Positions 51,687-60,980 of a stretch of DNA of 64,000 nucleotides are shown here, piece by piece. A program made the position numbers and the translations under genes. Positions within the stretch are counted from its first letter, which is position 1, and each line of letters begins with the position of its first letter. The notes beneath the pieces are model-generated. The model was not told the origin of the DNA. It saw nothing but the letters and a program-made list of their open reading frames with translations, and did not search any database. The stretch is from Microterricola gilva (GTDB lineage Bacteria; Actinomycetota; Actinomycetes; Actinomycetales; Microbacteriaceae): assembly GCF_004217495.1 (NCBI RefSeq), contig NZ_SHLC01000001.1:2542001-2606000 (forward strand). Direction: 5' to 3'.

Positions 51687-52049
51687 ATGGTCAGCAGACG
51701 AGACGCCGCCATCCGTCTGGATATTCCATTCGAGATGGCAACCCGCAACGGCATCCCCTCCCGCATCAGCGAGGAGGAGCTCGCCGAGATCGACGCGAAC
51801 CCGCCGGCCTGGCTCGCCCAGTCGCGGGCCAACCGCACGGGCAAGAAGCCGGTGTGGGTCCAGCTCACATGTGTGGTCTGTGGCTTCACCGAGCCGGCAC
51901 GGCCGAAGAAGTGGTGGCCGGATTTCACCTACCTGAGCTGCGACGACCACGACATGCACGAGGTGCCTGAGCCCGCCGCCGGCCTCAGCCGCAGCGAGGT
52001 CTACGGCGTCGGCAGCCGCTTCATCGGCGTCGTCGACGCACGCCCGTAG
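51687..52049 (+). CDS. Small protein with C-x2-C zinc-binding-like motif
   Basis: A 120-aa protein. The N-terminal half is basic and acidic (RRDAAIRLDIPFEMATRNGIPSRISEEELAEIDANPPAWLAQ). A C-x2-C motif (TCVVCGF, around residues 60-66) and a later Cys-x4-His (SCDDHDMH) could form a zinc site. No family is recognised. It is convergent with copA, whose terminator lies between them. The start at 51687 follows the long upstream open frame; an earlier start would run over GC-rich non-coding sequence. Confidence 0.7.
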   Translation: MVSRRDAAIRLDIPFEMATRNGIPSRISEEELAEIDANPPAWLAQSRANRTGKKPVWVQLTCVVCGFTEPARPKKWWPDFTYLSCDDHDMHEVPEPAAGLSRSEVYGVGSRFIGVVDARP

Positions 52050-52065
52050 ACCGCACGACGAAAAA

Positions 52066-52122
52066 CGCAGGACCACAGCGGCGCCGGGTCCCTAGACGGG
52101 GCGGCGAGGCTGTGGTCCTGCG
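52066..52122 (-). terminator. Rho-independent terminator of the copper operon
   Basis: A perfect 14-bp stem (CGCAGGACCACAGC, 52066-52079, with its complement at 52109-52122), 30 bp past the copA stop. The minus-strand transcript then has a U-rich run, from the AAAAA at 52061-52065. It may work in both directions, since the other gene is convergent. Confidence 0.85.
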
Positions 52123-52152
52123 GTGTCGACCGGCTACTCGGCGGGTGGCCTC

Positions 52153-54435
52153 TTACGCCCGTGAGCGGAATCCGCGCAGGCGCAGGCTGTTGCTCACGAC
52201 GAACACGCTCGAGAACGCCATCGCGGCTCCGGCGAGCATCGGGTTCAGCAGGCCGAGCGCGGCCAGCGGGATCGCGGCCACGTTGTAGGCGAAGGCCCAG
52301 AACAGGTTCACCTTGATCGTGCCGAGGGTGCGCCGGGAGAGCCGGATCGCATCGGCCGCGCTGCGGAGGTCGCCGCGCACCAGGGTGAGATCCGCAGCCT
52401 CGATGGCGGCGTCCGTCCCTGTACCCATGGCGAGGCCGAGATCGGCCTGCGCGAGGGCGGCTGCGTCGTTCACACCGTCGCCGACCATGGCGACGACACT
52501 GCCCTCCGCCTGCAGCTGGGCGATCACCTCGAGCTTCTGCTGCGGCAACACCTCGGCGATGACACGCTCGATTCCGACCTGGGCGGCCACCCGACGCGCG
52601 ACGGTCTCGTTGTCGCCGGTGAGCAGGATCGGCGTGAGCCCGAGCGAGACGAACTGGGCGATCGCCTCCGCACTCGTCGCCTTGACGGCATCCGCGACCA
52701 CCAGCACGCCGCGCGCCCGGCCATCCCACGCTACGAGCACGGCGGTCTGACCGGCGTTCTCGGCCTCGGCCTTGGCCGCGGTGAGCTCACGCGGAGTCTC
52801 GATCGCCCACTCGTCGAGCAGCGAGTCACGGCCGACGAGCACGAGGTGCCCGTCGACGATGCCCTGCACGCCCTTGCCCTCGATGTTCACGAAGCTCTCG
52901 ACGGCCGGCAGCGCGCCGACTCGCTCCGTCGCCCCCTTCGCGATGGCCTGCGCGATCGGGTGCTCCGAGGCGTCTTCGATGGCGCCGGCGATGCGCAGCA
53001 GCTCGTCCTCGTCCACGCCGTCCGCGGCCGTGACACCGAGCAGGGTCATCTTGCCCGTCGTGACCGTCCCCGTCTTGTCGAGGACGATCGTGTCGACCTT
53101 CTTCGTCGACTCCAGAACCTCCGGGCCCTTGATCAGGATGCCGAGCTGCGCGCCCCGACCGGTTCCGACGAGCAGGGCCGTCGGGGTCGCCAGGCCGAGC
53201 GCGCAGGGGCACGCGATGATGAGCACGGCGACCGCCGCGGTGAACGCGGCAGCGGCGGGGAAGCCGGCGCCGAGCCATGCGCCGAGCGTCGCCACGGCGA
53301 TCGCGATCACGATCGGCACGAAGATGCCGGAGACCCGGTCGGCCAGCCGTTGCACCTCCGCCTTGCCCGACTGTGCGTCTTCGACGAGCTTGGCCATCTG
53401 GGCGAGCTGGGTGTCGGCTCCGATGCGGGTTGCCCGCACGATGAGGCGTCCACCGGCGTTGACGGTGGCGCCGACGACCGCGTCGCCTGCCGCGACCTCG
53501 ACGGGCACAGACTCACCGGTGAGCATCGAGGCGTCGACGGCCGATGTGCCGTCGACGACGACGCCGTCGGTGGCGATCTTCTCGCCTGGGCGCACCACGA
53601 ACTCGTCGCCGACGGCGAGGTCATCGATCGAGATGAGCGTCTCGCTGCCGCCGCGCAGCACGGCGACCTCCTTCGCACCGAGCTCGAGCAGGGCGCGCAT
53701 CGCGGCTCCGGCCTGACGCTTGGAGCGCTTCTCGAAGTAGCGGCCGGCAAGCACGAACATGGTCACGCCGGCGGCGACCTCGAGGTAGATGTTCGCCGCG
53801 CCATCGCTCGGCGCGACGGTGAGCTCGAATGGATGGGTCATGCCCGGCATTCCGGCTGTGCCGAGGAAGAGCGCGTAGACCGACCAGAGCAGGGCGGCCA
53901 GCGTTCCGACCGAGACCAGGGTGTCCATGGTCGCCGCACCGTGGCGCAGATTCGTCCACGCCGCCTTGTGGAACGGCCAGGCGGCCCACACGACGACGGG
54001 CGCCGCGAGCACGAGCGATGCCCACTGCCAGTACGTGAATTGCAGGGCGGGGATCATCGCCATCGCGATGACGGGAACCGAGAGCACGATGCTGCCGATG
54101 AGCCGCTGGCGGAGGCCGGTGAGCTCGGCATCCGGCGCCTCGCCCACGGCATCGCGCGCCGGCTCGGCCTTCTTCGCCGGAACGGCGGCGGTGTAGCCGG
54201 TCTTCTCGACCTCGGCGATGAGGGCGGCGACGTCGACGCCGGCTGGAGCGCTCACCCGGGCCTTCTCGGTCGCGTAGTTGACGCTCGCCGTGACCCCGTC
54301 GATCTTGTTGAGCTTCTTCTCGATGCGCATGGCACACGACGCGCACGTCATGCCGCCGATCTCGAGCTCAATGTCCCTGGCGTCGACCAACCCGGCGCCG
54401 GCGAGCTCCGTGCTGCTCAGCTCGGTTCCGCTCAT
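52153..54435 (-). CDS. copA: Copper-exporting P1B-type ATPase
   Basis: A 760-aa heavy-metal ATPase. One N-terminal metal-binding domain ([16 protein letters not shown]) precedes eight membrane helices. The transmembrane metal site is CPC in [14 protein letters not shown]. The phosphorylation motif DKTGTVTTG, the SEHPIAQAI nucleotide-domain motif, the TGES motif (LTGESVPV) and [10 protein letters not shown] are present. It exports Cu(I) from the cytoplasm using ATP. It overlaps the small membrane-protein gene by ATGA, and both sit behind two CsoR-like operators. The csoR gene is not in the window. Confidence 0.95.
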   Translation of the reverse strand: MSGTELSSTELAGAGLVDARDIELEIGGMTCASCAMRIEKKLNKIDGVTASVNYATEKARVSAPAGVDVAALIAEVEKTGYTAAVPAKKAEPARDAVGEAPDAELTGLRQRLIGSIVLSVPVIAMAMIPALQFTYWQWASLVLAAPVVVWAAWPFHKAAWTNLRHGAATMDTLVSVGTLAALLWSVYALFLGTAGMPGMTHPFELTVAPSDGAANIYLEVAAGVTMFVLAGRYFEKRSKRQAGAAMRALLELGAKEVAVLRGGSETLISIDDLAVGDEFVVRPGEKIATDGVVVDGTSAVDASMLTGESVPVEVAAGDAVVGATVNAGGRLIVRATRIGADTQLAQMAKLVEDAQSGKAEVQRLADRVSGIFVPIVIAIAVATLGAWLGAGFPAAAAFTAAVAVLIIACPCALGLATPTALLVGTGRGAQLGILIKGPEVLESTKKVDTIVLDKTGTVTTGKMTLLGVTAADGVDEDELLRIAGAIEDASEHPIAQAIAKGATERVGALPAVESFVNIEGKGVQGIVDGHLVLVGRDSLLDEWAIETPRELTAAKAEAENAGQTAVLVAWDGRARGVLVVADAVKATSAEAIAQFVSLGLTPILLTGDNETVARRVAAQVGIERVIAEVLPQQKLEVIAQLQAEGSVVAMVGDGVNDAAALAQADLGLAMGTGTDAAIEAADLTLVRGDLRSAADAIRLSRRTLGTIKVNLFWAFAYNVAAIPLAALGLLNPMLAGAAMAFSSVFVVSNSLRLRGFRSRA

Positions 54436-54581
54436 GACTCTGCCCCGTCGTGGGTCTCGGTGTGCTGAACGGATGCCGGCGGGGCGAAGGATTCCGCAAC
54501 CACTCCGGCAACGCCATAGCTCAGCCCGAACACCGCGACGAGCCCCAACCCGTACAGGCCGAGTGTGAGTGCTGCTTTCAT
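54432..54581 (-). CDS. Small membrane protein upstream of copA
   Basis: A 49-aa protein with one hydrophobic helix ([24 protein letters not shown]) and a hydrophilic tail that contains His and Glu residues ([12 protein letters not shown]). The ATG at 54581 follows a GAGGAGAAC ribosome site; the upstream extension in the same frame covers the operator and is unlikely. Its stop overlaps the copA start, so it is made with CopA. It may stabilise or regulate the pump or carry copper; this is inferred from the coupling only. Confidence 0.75.
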   Translation of the reverse strand: MKAALTLGLYGLGLVAVFGLSYGVAGVVAESFAPPASVQHTETHDGAES

Positions 54582-54608
54582 ACTGTTCTCCTCGTGCTCA
54601 GGTCCTTG

Positions 54609-54663
54609 ATACCCCCTAGGGGTATTCATCACCTGCACACAACAGCATACCCCCTCTGGGTAT
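54609..54663 (-). promoter_or_regulatory. Two CsoR-like operator palindromes of the copper operon
   Basis: ATACCCCCTAGGGGTAT (54609-54625) and ATACCCCCTCTGGGTAT (54647-54663) match the known CsoR box, with TACCC and GGGTA half-sites. They lie just upstream of the small-protein and copA genes, 38 bp apart centre to centre. CsoR releases such sites when it binds Cu(I). The pair is also near the neighbouring reductase end at 54690, which is read towards it. Confidence 0.8.
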
Positions 54664-54689
54664 TCCTTGCCCAGCGGGCGGCATCCGCG

Positions 54690-55742
54690 TCATGGGTGCA
54701 GCGTCGGAAGCGGGCCGCCACGGCGCGCATCCGCCCAGAGGTCGACGCCCGCGTCGCCCGCGAAGGTGTCGATCGCTGCGAGTTCCTCCACGCTGAAGTC
54801 GAGCCGGTCGAGCGCCGCCACGTTCTCCTCGAGCTGCTCCACCCGGCTCGCGCCGATGACGAGGCTCGTGACCCGCTCGTCGCGGAGCGCCCAGGCGAGG
54901 GCGAGCTGGGCCAGGCTCTGGCCGCGCCCGGCGGCGATTGCGGCGAGACCGCGGATCCGTTCGAAATTCTCGGCGGAGAGCATGTCGGCGCCCAGCGAGC
55001 CGTCGGTCGCCGCCCGGGAGCCGTCTGGCACGCCGCCGAGGTACTTGCCGGTGAGCAGCCCCTGCGCGAGCGCCGTGAAGCCGATCACGCCGAAGCCCTC
55101 CTCGCCGGCGGTCTCGAGCAGGCCATCGGTCTCGACCCAGCGGTTGAGCATCGAGTAGGAGGGCTGGTGGATGAGGAGCGGGGTGCCGAGCTCGCGCAGC
55201 AGCACCGCCATCTCGCGACTCGCGGCGGCGTCGTAGGAGGAGATCCCGATGTATCGCGTGCGCCCGGAGCGCACGGCGTGGTCGAGGGCCGCCGCCGTCT
55301 CATCGAGCGGTGTGCCGGGGTCGGGGCGGTGCGAGTAGAAGATGTCGACGCTGTCGAGCCCCAATCGCGTCAGCGACTGGTCCAGTGACGCCAGCAGGTG
55401 CTTCCGGCTGGCGCCGACACCGTACGGCCCCGGCCACATGTCCCAGCCCGCCTTCGTCGACACGACGATCTCGTCGCGGTATGGCGCGAGATCCTCCGCC
55501 AGCACCCGCCCGACATTGCGCTCGGCCGCCCCATAGGGCGGGCCGTAGTTGTTCGCCAGATCGAAGTGGGTGATCCCGAGGTCGAAGGCGCGGCGCACGA
55601 TCTCGCGCTGCTGATCGAGCGCCCGATCATCGCCGAAGTTCTGCCAGAGCCCCAGCGAGAGAGCCGGCAGCTTCAGCCCCGACCTCCCCGTGCGGCGGTA
55701 GAGCATGCGGTCGTAGCGGTCGTCGGCGGCGCGGTGGGACAT
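54690..55742 (-). CDS. Aldo/keto reductase (YghZ/GAP reductase-like)
   Basis: A 350-aa AKR of the YghZ (AKR14) type. It has LYRRTGRSGLKLPALSLGLWQNFG, the tetrad Asp-Tyr in FDLANNYGPPYGAAE, Lys in VSTKAGWDMWPGPYG, and SHRPDPGTP (His). Near the end is SLVIGASRVEQLEENVAAL. In E. coli the enzyme reduces L-glyceraldehyde-3-phosphate and methylglyoxal; this activity is inferred. The gene is single. The stop lies about 30 bp from the copper operators. Confidence 0.92.
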   Translation of the reverse strand: MSHRAADDRYDRMLYRRTGRSGLKLPALSLGLWQNFGDDRALDQQREIVRRAFDLGITHFDLANNYGPPYGAAERNVGRVLAEDLAPYRDEIVVSTKAGWDMWPGPYGVGASRKHLLASLDQSLTRLGLDSVDIFYSHRPDPGTPLDETAAALDHAVRSGRTRYIGISSYDAAASREMAVLLRELGTPLLIHQPSYSMLNRWVETDGLLETAGEEGFGVIGFTALAQGLLTGKYLGGVPDGSRAATDGSLGADMLSAENFERIRGLAAIAAGRGQSLAQLALAWALRDERVTSLVIGASRVEQLEENVAALDRLDFSVEELAAIDTFAGDAGVDLWADARRGGPLPTLHP

Positions 55743-55787
55743 GCGTTCATGCTACCGAGAGCGGCCCCGACGACGGCGGGCCGCGTC

Positions 55788-57755
55788 CTAGTCGCGCCCC
55801 CGCACCCGGAACACGTCGAAGAACACGCGCAGGGCGAGGACACCGGAGAGCAGCACGAGCATGTAGCCGAAGATCTGGAACAGGCTGAGGCTCTCCGTCA
55901 CCTGCGGGCCGGCATCGCTGATCAGCAGCATGGCCGCCATGATGCCGAATGCGGCCGCGAGCACGGTCACCACGACGAGGTTCACGAGGTCGCGGATCAG
56001 CGCACGGTCTCGCCGATCGGCGAGGAGCCGCACGTTCACGCTGAGTCGACCCTCCGCCAGCGCTCCACTCAGCCGGTCGATGCGGGCAGGCAGCCGGCGC
56101 ACGATGGGCAGCACCGAGAGGATCTCGTCGTTGATGCTGGTGAAGATCGCCTTCGGGGTGAGCCCGGCTGCAACACGCTCTGCCGCGTATCCTCCTGCCT
56201 CGGTGAGGATGTCGAACTCCGGGCTGAGCACACGCAGCGTGCCCTCGAGGGTCGCAACGGCACGGAAGGCCAGGGCCAGCTCGGAGGGGACGGCGATGCG
56301 GTTGTCGCTCAGCATGCGCACCATTTCGGTGAACACGGTGACGTCGAGCGAGGAGCCGGGGCCGAGCCTGGTGGCGACGAAGACCCCGATCTGCCGGCGC
56401 AGAGCGATCTCGTCGATGTCGTCCGGCAGCTCGACGAAGGCGAGCAGCGCGTCGGTGAACGCGCCGGCGTCGCCCCGGTAGAAGGCGAGCAGCACATCGC
56501 CGATCTGCCCGCGGAGCTCGGAGTCCAGCCGTCCGACCGAGCCGAAGTCGAGCAGCACGAGCTCACCGTCGGCACGGAGGATGATGTTGCCGGGGTGCAG
56601 ATCGGCGTGGAAGACGCCGTCGTCGATGATCTGGGCGAGGGTCGAGCGCAGAAGCCGTTGGGCTTGCTCGAGGCGCTCCTCCGCTGAGTGCTCCCGCAGC
56701 GCGCGCTGATCGCTGAGGGTATCGCCGTCGACGAGTTCCATCACCAGCACACGACTGGTGCAGTACTCCTCATAGTGTTCCGGGATGCCGACGCGGGCGG
56801 CATCCGCATGCCCCGCCTGCGTCACGGCCATGGCGGTCATGTTGCCCGCCTCGACGCGGTAGTTCAGCTCGTCTCGCAGGCTCGCTGCGAAGCCGGCCGC
56901 GAGGTCGCGCACGCCGAGTTCCCTCCCCCACTGGGTGCTCTGCTCCAGCTGCGTGGCGAGCCGCAGTGTGATGTCGAGGTCGCGCTCAACCGACGGGATG
57001 ATGCCAGGCCGCTGCACCTTGACCGCGACCTCCTCGCCGCTGATCAGGCGTGCCCGGTGGACCTGGCCGATGGATGCCGCGGCGAGCGGGGTCTGGTCGA
57101 ACGAGGCGAACACGGTCTCGACCGGAGCACCCAGCTCGGCCTCCAGCAACACGGCCACCTCGCCCCACTCGGCCGCCGGCACGCGCTGCTGCAGCATGGA
57201 CAGTTCGCTGAGGTACTCGACCGGGAGCAGGTCGGTGCGGGTGGACAGCACCTGTCCGAGTTTGACGAAGGCACCGCCGGCCTCCTCGAGCGCCCCGCGG
57301 AGCGCCCGCGCCTGTTTGCGGCGCTCGGCACTGCCGACGCTCGACTGTTCGGTGTTCAGCCGAAACGGAACGAGGCCATGCCGAACCGCGATGCGGGACA
57401 CATCGCTGTAACGGCGGGTCCGCAACCGCCAGGCCTTGAAGGCGTGCAGCCAGCGATCGGGTCGGGGAATGGTGCCAGTCGGCACCAGCAGCTCTGCGAT
57501 GACGAGGAAGGCGACCGCTGCGAAGAACACGATGCCGATCTGCAGCGGCAGCAGCGCCGGGCTGTATTCCTGCACGCCCCAGACGAAGCGGGCCTCGAAT
57601 CCGAGCTCGGCTCCCAGCCCGACCAGTCCGGCCAGCAGGAGTCGGGCGAGACCGATCCGCACGCCCAGGATGCGCCGAGCGAAGGCCGAGAGGACGAACA
57701 TGAACACCACCGTGACGATGCTCATCACAACAATGTTCCCGATCACAGCGCCCAT
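55788..57755 (-). CDS. UbiB/ABC1-type atypical kinase
   Basis: A 655-aa membrane protein. N-terminal helices (about 4-100, three hydrophobic runs including IVVMSIVTVVFMFVLSAF) precede the UbiB kinase domain: KxGQ in FVKLGQVLSTRTDLLP, the Ala-rich loop LAAASIGQVHRARL, VAVKVQRPGI (ATP Lys) and the HADLHPGNIIL/LLDFGSVG motifs. Two C-terminal hydrophobic helices follow (about 570-650). UbiB proteins support quinone synthesis or lipid handling; in this organism the quinone is likely menaquinone. I used the ATG at 57755, which follows GGGAGG, rather than the one at 57770. Confidence 0.92.
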   Translation of the reverse strand: MGAVIGNIVVMSIVTVVFMFVLSAFARRILGVRIGLARLLLAGLVGLGAELGFEARFVWGVQEYSPALLPLQIGIVFFAAVAFLVIAELLVPTGTIPRPDRWLHAFKAWRLRTRRYSDVSRIAVRHGLVPFRLNTEQSSVGSAERRKQARALRGALEEAGGAFVKLGQVLSTRTDLLPVEYLSELSMLQQRVPAAEWGEVAVLLEAELGAPVETVFASFDQTPLAAASIGQVHRARLISGEEVAVKVQRPGIIPSVERDLDITLRLATQLEQSTQWGRELGVRDLAAGFAASLRDELNYRVEAGNMTAMAVTQAGHADAARVGIPEHYEEYCTSRVLVMELVDGDTLSDQRALREHSAEERLEQAQRLLRSTLAQIIDDGVFHADLHPGNIILRADGELVLLDFGSVGRLDSELRGQIGDVLLAFYRGDAGAFTDALLAFVELPDDIDEIALRRQIGVFVATRLGPGSSLDVTVFTEMVRMLSDNRIAVPSELALAFRAVATLEGTLRVLSPEFDILTEAGGYAAERVAAGLTPKAIFTSINDEILSVLPIVRRLPARIDRLSGALAEGRLSVNVRLLADRRDRALIRDLVNLVVVTVLAAAFGIMAAMLLISDAGPQVTESLSLFQIFGYMLVLLSGVLALRVFFDVFRVRGRD

Positions 57756-57954
57756 GCAGGCCTCCCTCATTCCGCCCCGCGAAGCCTACCGCTCGAGGGG
57801 ACAAAGCATTAGAGCAGACTTCGGTGCGCGGCGATACCAACTTTTGATTGACAACTGTCGGAGAATGGCGGCATGGAACATTCGACGGCGGGCACGGCGC
57901 GCGGTGACGCACGGCTTCCTTTCGGCACCCGGCTCCGATAGTGTTTACGCAACC

Positions 57955-58992
57955 ATGAACTCGACTCCGAATGCACACTCCCTCCCTCGTGCACGCGCGT
58001 CGATCAACGACGTCGCGATCCACGCCGGCGTCTCGGCGCAGACGGTCTCGCGCGTCGCGAACTCGCAGACGAATGTGCGGCCGGCCACCCGTGACCGGGT
58101 GCTCGCCTCGATGCAGGCCCTCGGCTATCGCCCGAACAGCGCCGCTCGCAATCTGAAGTCCGGTCGTTTCCGCAGCATCGGCGTCGTCACCTTCAACCTG
58201 ACGACGCTCGGCAACGAACGCACGCTTGACGCCATCGCCGTCGCCGCTTCAGAGGCCGGCTACACGACGACGCTGCTGCCCGTCGCCGACCCGACCCAAC
58301 TCGATGTCGCCGGCGCGTTCGGCCGCCTCGAGGAGCAGGCCGTCGACGGCATCATCCTGATCATGTCTGCGGAGGTGGGCTCGCCGGACGAGCTCACGCT
58401 CACCGCGGGCCTGCCGCTCGTCATCGTCGACTCCGACGCGACGCAGCCGCACACCATCGTCGACACCGATCAGGAGCAGGGCGCCCGACTGGCCGTCGAG
58501 CACCTGATCGCTCTTGGACACCGCGACATCGTGCACTTCTCCGGACCGGAGAGCTCGTTCTCGGCACGACGTCGGGCCCAGACCTACCGCACAACGATGG
58601 AAGCGGCCGGGCTGCCTGTGCTGCCTCCGATCATCGGCGACTGGAGCGCGGCCTCCGGCCTGGCCCGCGGGCGTGAGCTCGTGGCGTCCGCCACTGCACC
58701 GACGGCCGTCTTTGCGGCGAACGACCAGATGGCGCTCGGAGCGATGCACGCCTTCCACGAGCACGGCTGGTCGGTGCCGGGCGACATCAGCATTGTCGGC
58801 TTCGATGACGCCGAGGATGCCGCGGCGTACTGGCCGGCGCTCACCACCGTGCACCAGAACTTCGACGAGGTGGGTCGGAGCGCGACAACGCTGCTGGTCT
58901 CCATGATCGATGGCGACGCCGAGACGACGAAGTTGCTCATCCCGACTCGCCTCGTGGTGCGCGCCAGCACCGCCGCCCCGCGCCAACAGTAG
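57955..58992 (+). CDS. LacI-family transcriptional regulator
   Basis: A 345-aa LacI/GalR repressor. The HTH is at the N-terminus ([49 protein letters not shown]). The effector domain contains [43 protein letters not shown] and [46 protein letters not shown], all standard. It probably senses a galactoside or its product and regulates the GH35 operon that is read towards it. The start follows GTTTACGCAACC, a weak palindrome that might be an auto-operator. Confidence 0.9.
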   Translation: [345 protein letters not shown]

Positions 58993-59002
58993 CCCCGGGC
59001 AC

Positions 59003-59040
59003 TGCACAGCAGGCGCAGCAGGCACAGCAGGCACAGCACC
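59003..59040. repeat. 10-bp GCACAGCAGG tandem repeat
   Basis: Four imperfect copies of a 10-bp unit in the gap between the convergent lacI-type and GH35 genes. The gap (58993-59149) holds no gene or obvious terminator hairpin. Confidence 0.8.
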
Positions 59041-59149
59041 GTGGCACGAGCCACGCGCTCGCGGCCCGTCGCCGTCGCCCCGCCGAACCCACACAAAGAG
59101 GCGACCAGAGCTTGTCAGCCCTGGCCGCCCCCGTTCGTTCTGCGTGCCG

Positions 59150-60907
59150 CTACTCCTCGGTCGACCCGAGCTCCGGTCGCGCCACGAAGCTGGCCGTCGC
59201 GGAGGTCGCCCCCGACGTCTCGAACACGATGAGCTCGTTGAGTCCTGCGCGGAGAACGGGCGCAGGCACGAACAGTGTGCGCTGCGGGCCGCGACGCCAG
59301 TAGCGACCGAGGTTGAAGCCGTTCACCCACACCACGCCCTTGCCCCAGGCGCTCGTGTCGAGGAACAGATCGGCTGCGCGCTCGAGCTCGAAGCTTCCGG
59401 CGGCGAAGACGGGGCCGCAGAGCTCGGTTCCGTCGGCCACGGGGGGCGCGGCATCCAGTGCCCGGCGAATGGGGTCGAGCTCATCGAGCGCGACGGCGCC
59501 GGCGCTCCACTCCTGCAACGGAACGCCGTCGAGGGTGACCGGGCCGATGAGCCCCTTGGCCTCGCCGAGCCGCTTGCCGTAGTTCACGCCGCCCATGTGC
59601 TCGACCAGGATCGTGAGTTCGCCCCAGGCGTCGGCCGGCAGCGGGAGCATGCGCTCGTGCAGGTCCCGGCTCACCGTTCCGAGCGCGACGCCGTCGAGGA
59701 ACACCTGGGCGCGGTCGCGCACCTCGCCGAAGACGAGGAGGCCGCCGCCCTCGATGCGGTGCGAGTAGTGGGAGTAGCCGCGCGGAGCGCCGAGCTCCGC
59801 GGCCGTCGGCACGTGCTCGAAGTGCTCCCCGGGCAGCACGGGAGTCTGCCAGAGCGACACCGCCCGTTCGAGCGGCACGTCGAACGCGGGGGCGTCCACC
59901 CGCTCGGCCGGTCGCTCGTCGGGCACGCTCGCGTGCTTCGCGATGACCTCGCGGAAGCGCCAGTACTTCTCGGTCGGGGTCCCGTCCTCGGCCAGGGGCG
60001 CGTCGTAGTCGTACGAGGTGATCGTCGGTCGGTACGTGCCCTTGTCGTCGGCGCCGGAGGTGAAGCCGAAGTTCGTGCCGCCGTGGAACATGTAGACGTT
60101 GACCGAGGCGCCGGCGCCGAGCAGGGCGTCGAGTTCGCGGGCCGAGTCCTCTGCCGAGGTCGTGTGGTGCTTGCCGCCCCAGTTGTCGAACCAGCCGCAC
60201 CAGAATTCCGAGCACATCAGCGGCCCGGTCTTCTGGTGCTGCCTGAGGGTGGCCAGGCGTTCGGATGCCCGCGAGCCGAACGATCCGGTGCGGTGCAGTT
60301 CGTCCAGGCTGCCGTTCTCAAGCATCGCGTCTTCCGGCTGATCCACCGTGGTGAGCGGAACGTCGATGCCGCGTGCGCGGGTGAGCGCCGTGAGGGAGCG
60401 CAGGTAGTCCTTGTCGGCGCCGTATGCGCCGTACTCGTTCTCGATCTGCACGAGCACCACCGGACCGCCGTGTTGAATCTGGCGGGGCCGAACGATGTCG
60501 TACACCGCGTCGAGGTACTCGGCGATGGCGCCCATATAGGCCGGGTCGTTCGTACGGATCGTCATCGACGCGTCGGAGACGAGCCACCCAGGCAGTCCCC
60601 CATCGTGCCACTCTGCACAGATGTACGGGCCGGGTCGAACGATCGCGTGCATGCCCTCTGCGTGCACGAGGTCGAGGAAGCGGGCGAGGTCGAGCTGTGC
60701 CGTCACCCGGAACTCGCCGCGGGTGGGCGAGTGCTCGTTCCACGGCACATAGGTCTCAATGGTGTTCAGGCCCATCAGACGGGCCTTGTGGATGCGGTCC
60801 GCCCAGAGATCCGGGTGCACGCGGAAGTAGTGCAGTGCACCGGCGAGCACGCGGTGAGGCGCCCCGTCGAGGAGGAAGTCGGTGTCTCCGATGGAGAAGA
60901 TGGGCAT
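59150..60907 (-). CDS. GH35 beta-galactosidase
   Basis: A 585-aa glycoside hydrolase family 35 enzyme. The TIM-barrel domain (about 1-330) starts with FLLDGAPHRVLAGALHYFRVHP. The proton donor is Glu158 in QIENEYG and the nucleophile is Glu234 in CSEFWCGWFDNWGG. Beta-sandwich domains follow to the end (YSHYSHRIEGGGLLVFGEV, GKGVVWVNGFNLGRYWRRGPQ). No signal peptide, so it acts on imported galactosides in the cytoplasm. Its ABC partners and binding protein lie directly upstream; a strong hairpin separates it from the SBP gene. Confidence 0.94.
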   Translation of the reverse strand: MPIFSIGDTDFLLDGAPHRVLAGALHYFRVHPDLWADRIHKARLMGLNTIETYVPWNEHSPTRGEFRVTAQLDLARFLDLVHAEGMHAIVRPGPYICAEWHDGGLPGWLVSDASMTIRTNDPAYMGAIAEYLDAVYDIVRPRQIQHGGPVVLVQIENEYGAYGADKDYLRSLTALTRARGIDVPLTTVDQPEDAMLENGSLDELHRTGSFGSRASERLATLRQHQKTGPLMCSEFWCGWFDNWGGKHHTTSAEDSARELDALLGAGASVNVYMFHGGTNFGFTSGADDKGTYRPTITSYDYDAPLAEDGTPTEKYWRFREVIAKHASVPDERPAERVDAPAFDVPLERAVSLWQTPVLPGEHFEHVPTAAELGAPRGYSHYSHRIEGGGLLVFGEVRDRAQVFLDGVALGTVSRDLHERMLPLPADAWGELTILVEHMGGVNYGKRLGEAKGLIGPVTLDGVPLQEWSAGAVALDELDPIRRALDAAPPVADGTELCGPVFAAGSFELERAADLFLDTSAWGKGVVWVNGFNLGRYWRRGPQRTLFVPAPVLRAGLNELIVFETSGATSATASFVARPELGSTEE

Positions 60908-60932
60908 GCGCCGTCCTGTCGTATTACTGACC

Positions 60933-60965
60933 GCGGGGTGCCTGCCGTCACGGCAGACACCCCGC
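60933..60965 (-). terminator. Strong intercistronic hairpin between the SBP and GH35 genes
   Basis: A two-part stem: GCGGGGTG (60933-60940) with CACCCCGC (60958-60965), and inside it CTGCCG-TCA-CGGCAG (60942-60956). It begins about 15 nt after the SBP stop. Like the hairpin at 24906-24940 it follows an SBP gene inside an operon, so it may protect the SBP message and attenuate the next gene. Confidence 0.8.
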
Positions 60966-60980
60966 AGTCGGGAGCGTTTG

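Noticed and set aside
52846-54468. 540-aa plus-strand frame opposite copA
   Set aside because: Antisense of copA; no domain, low-complexity.
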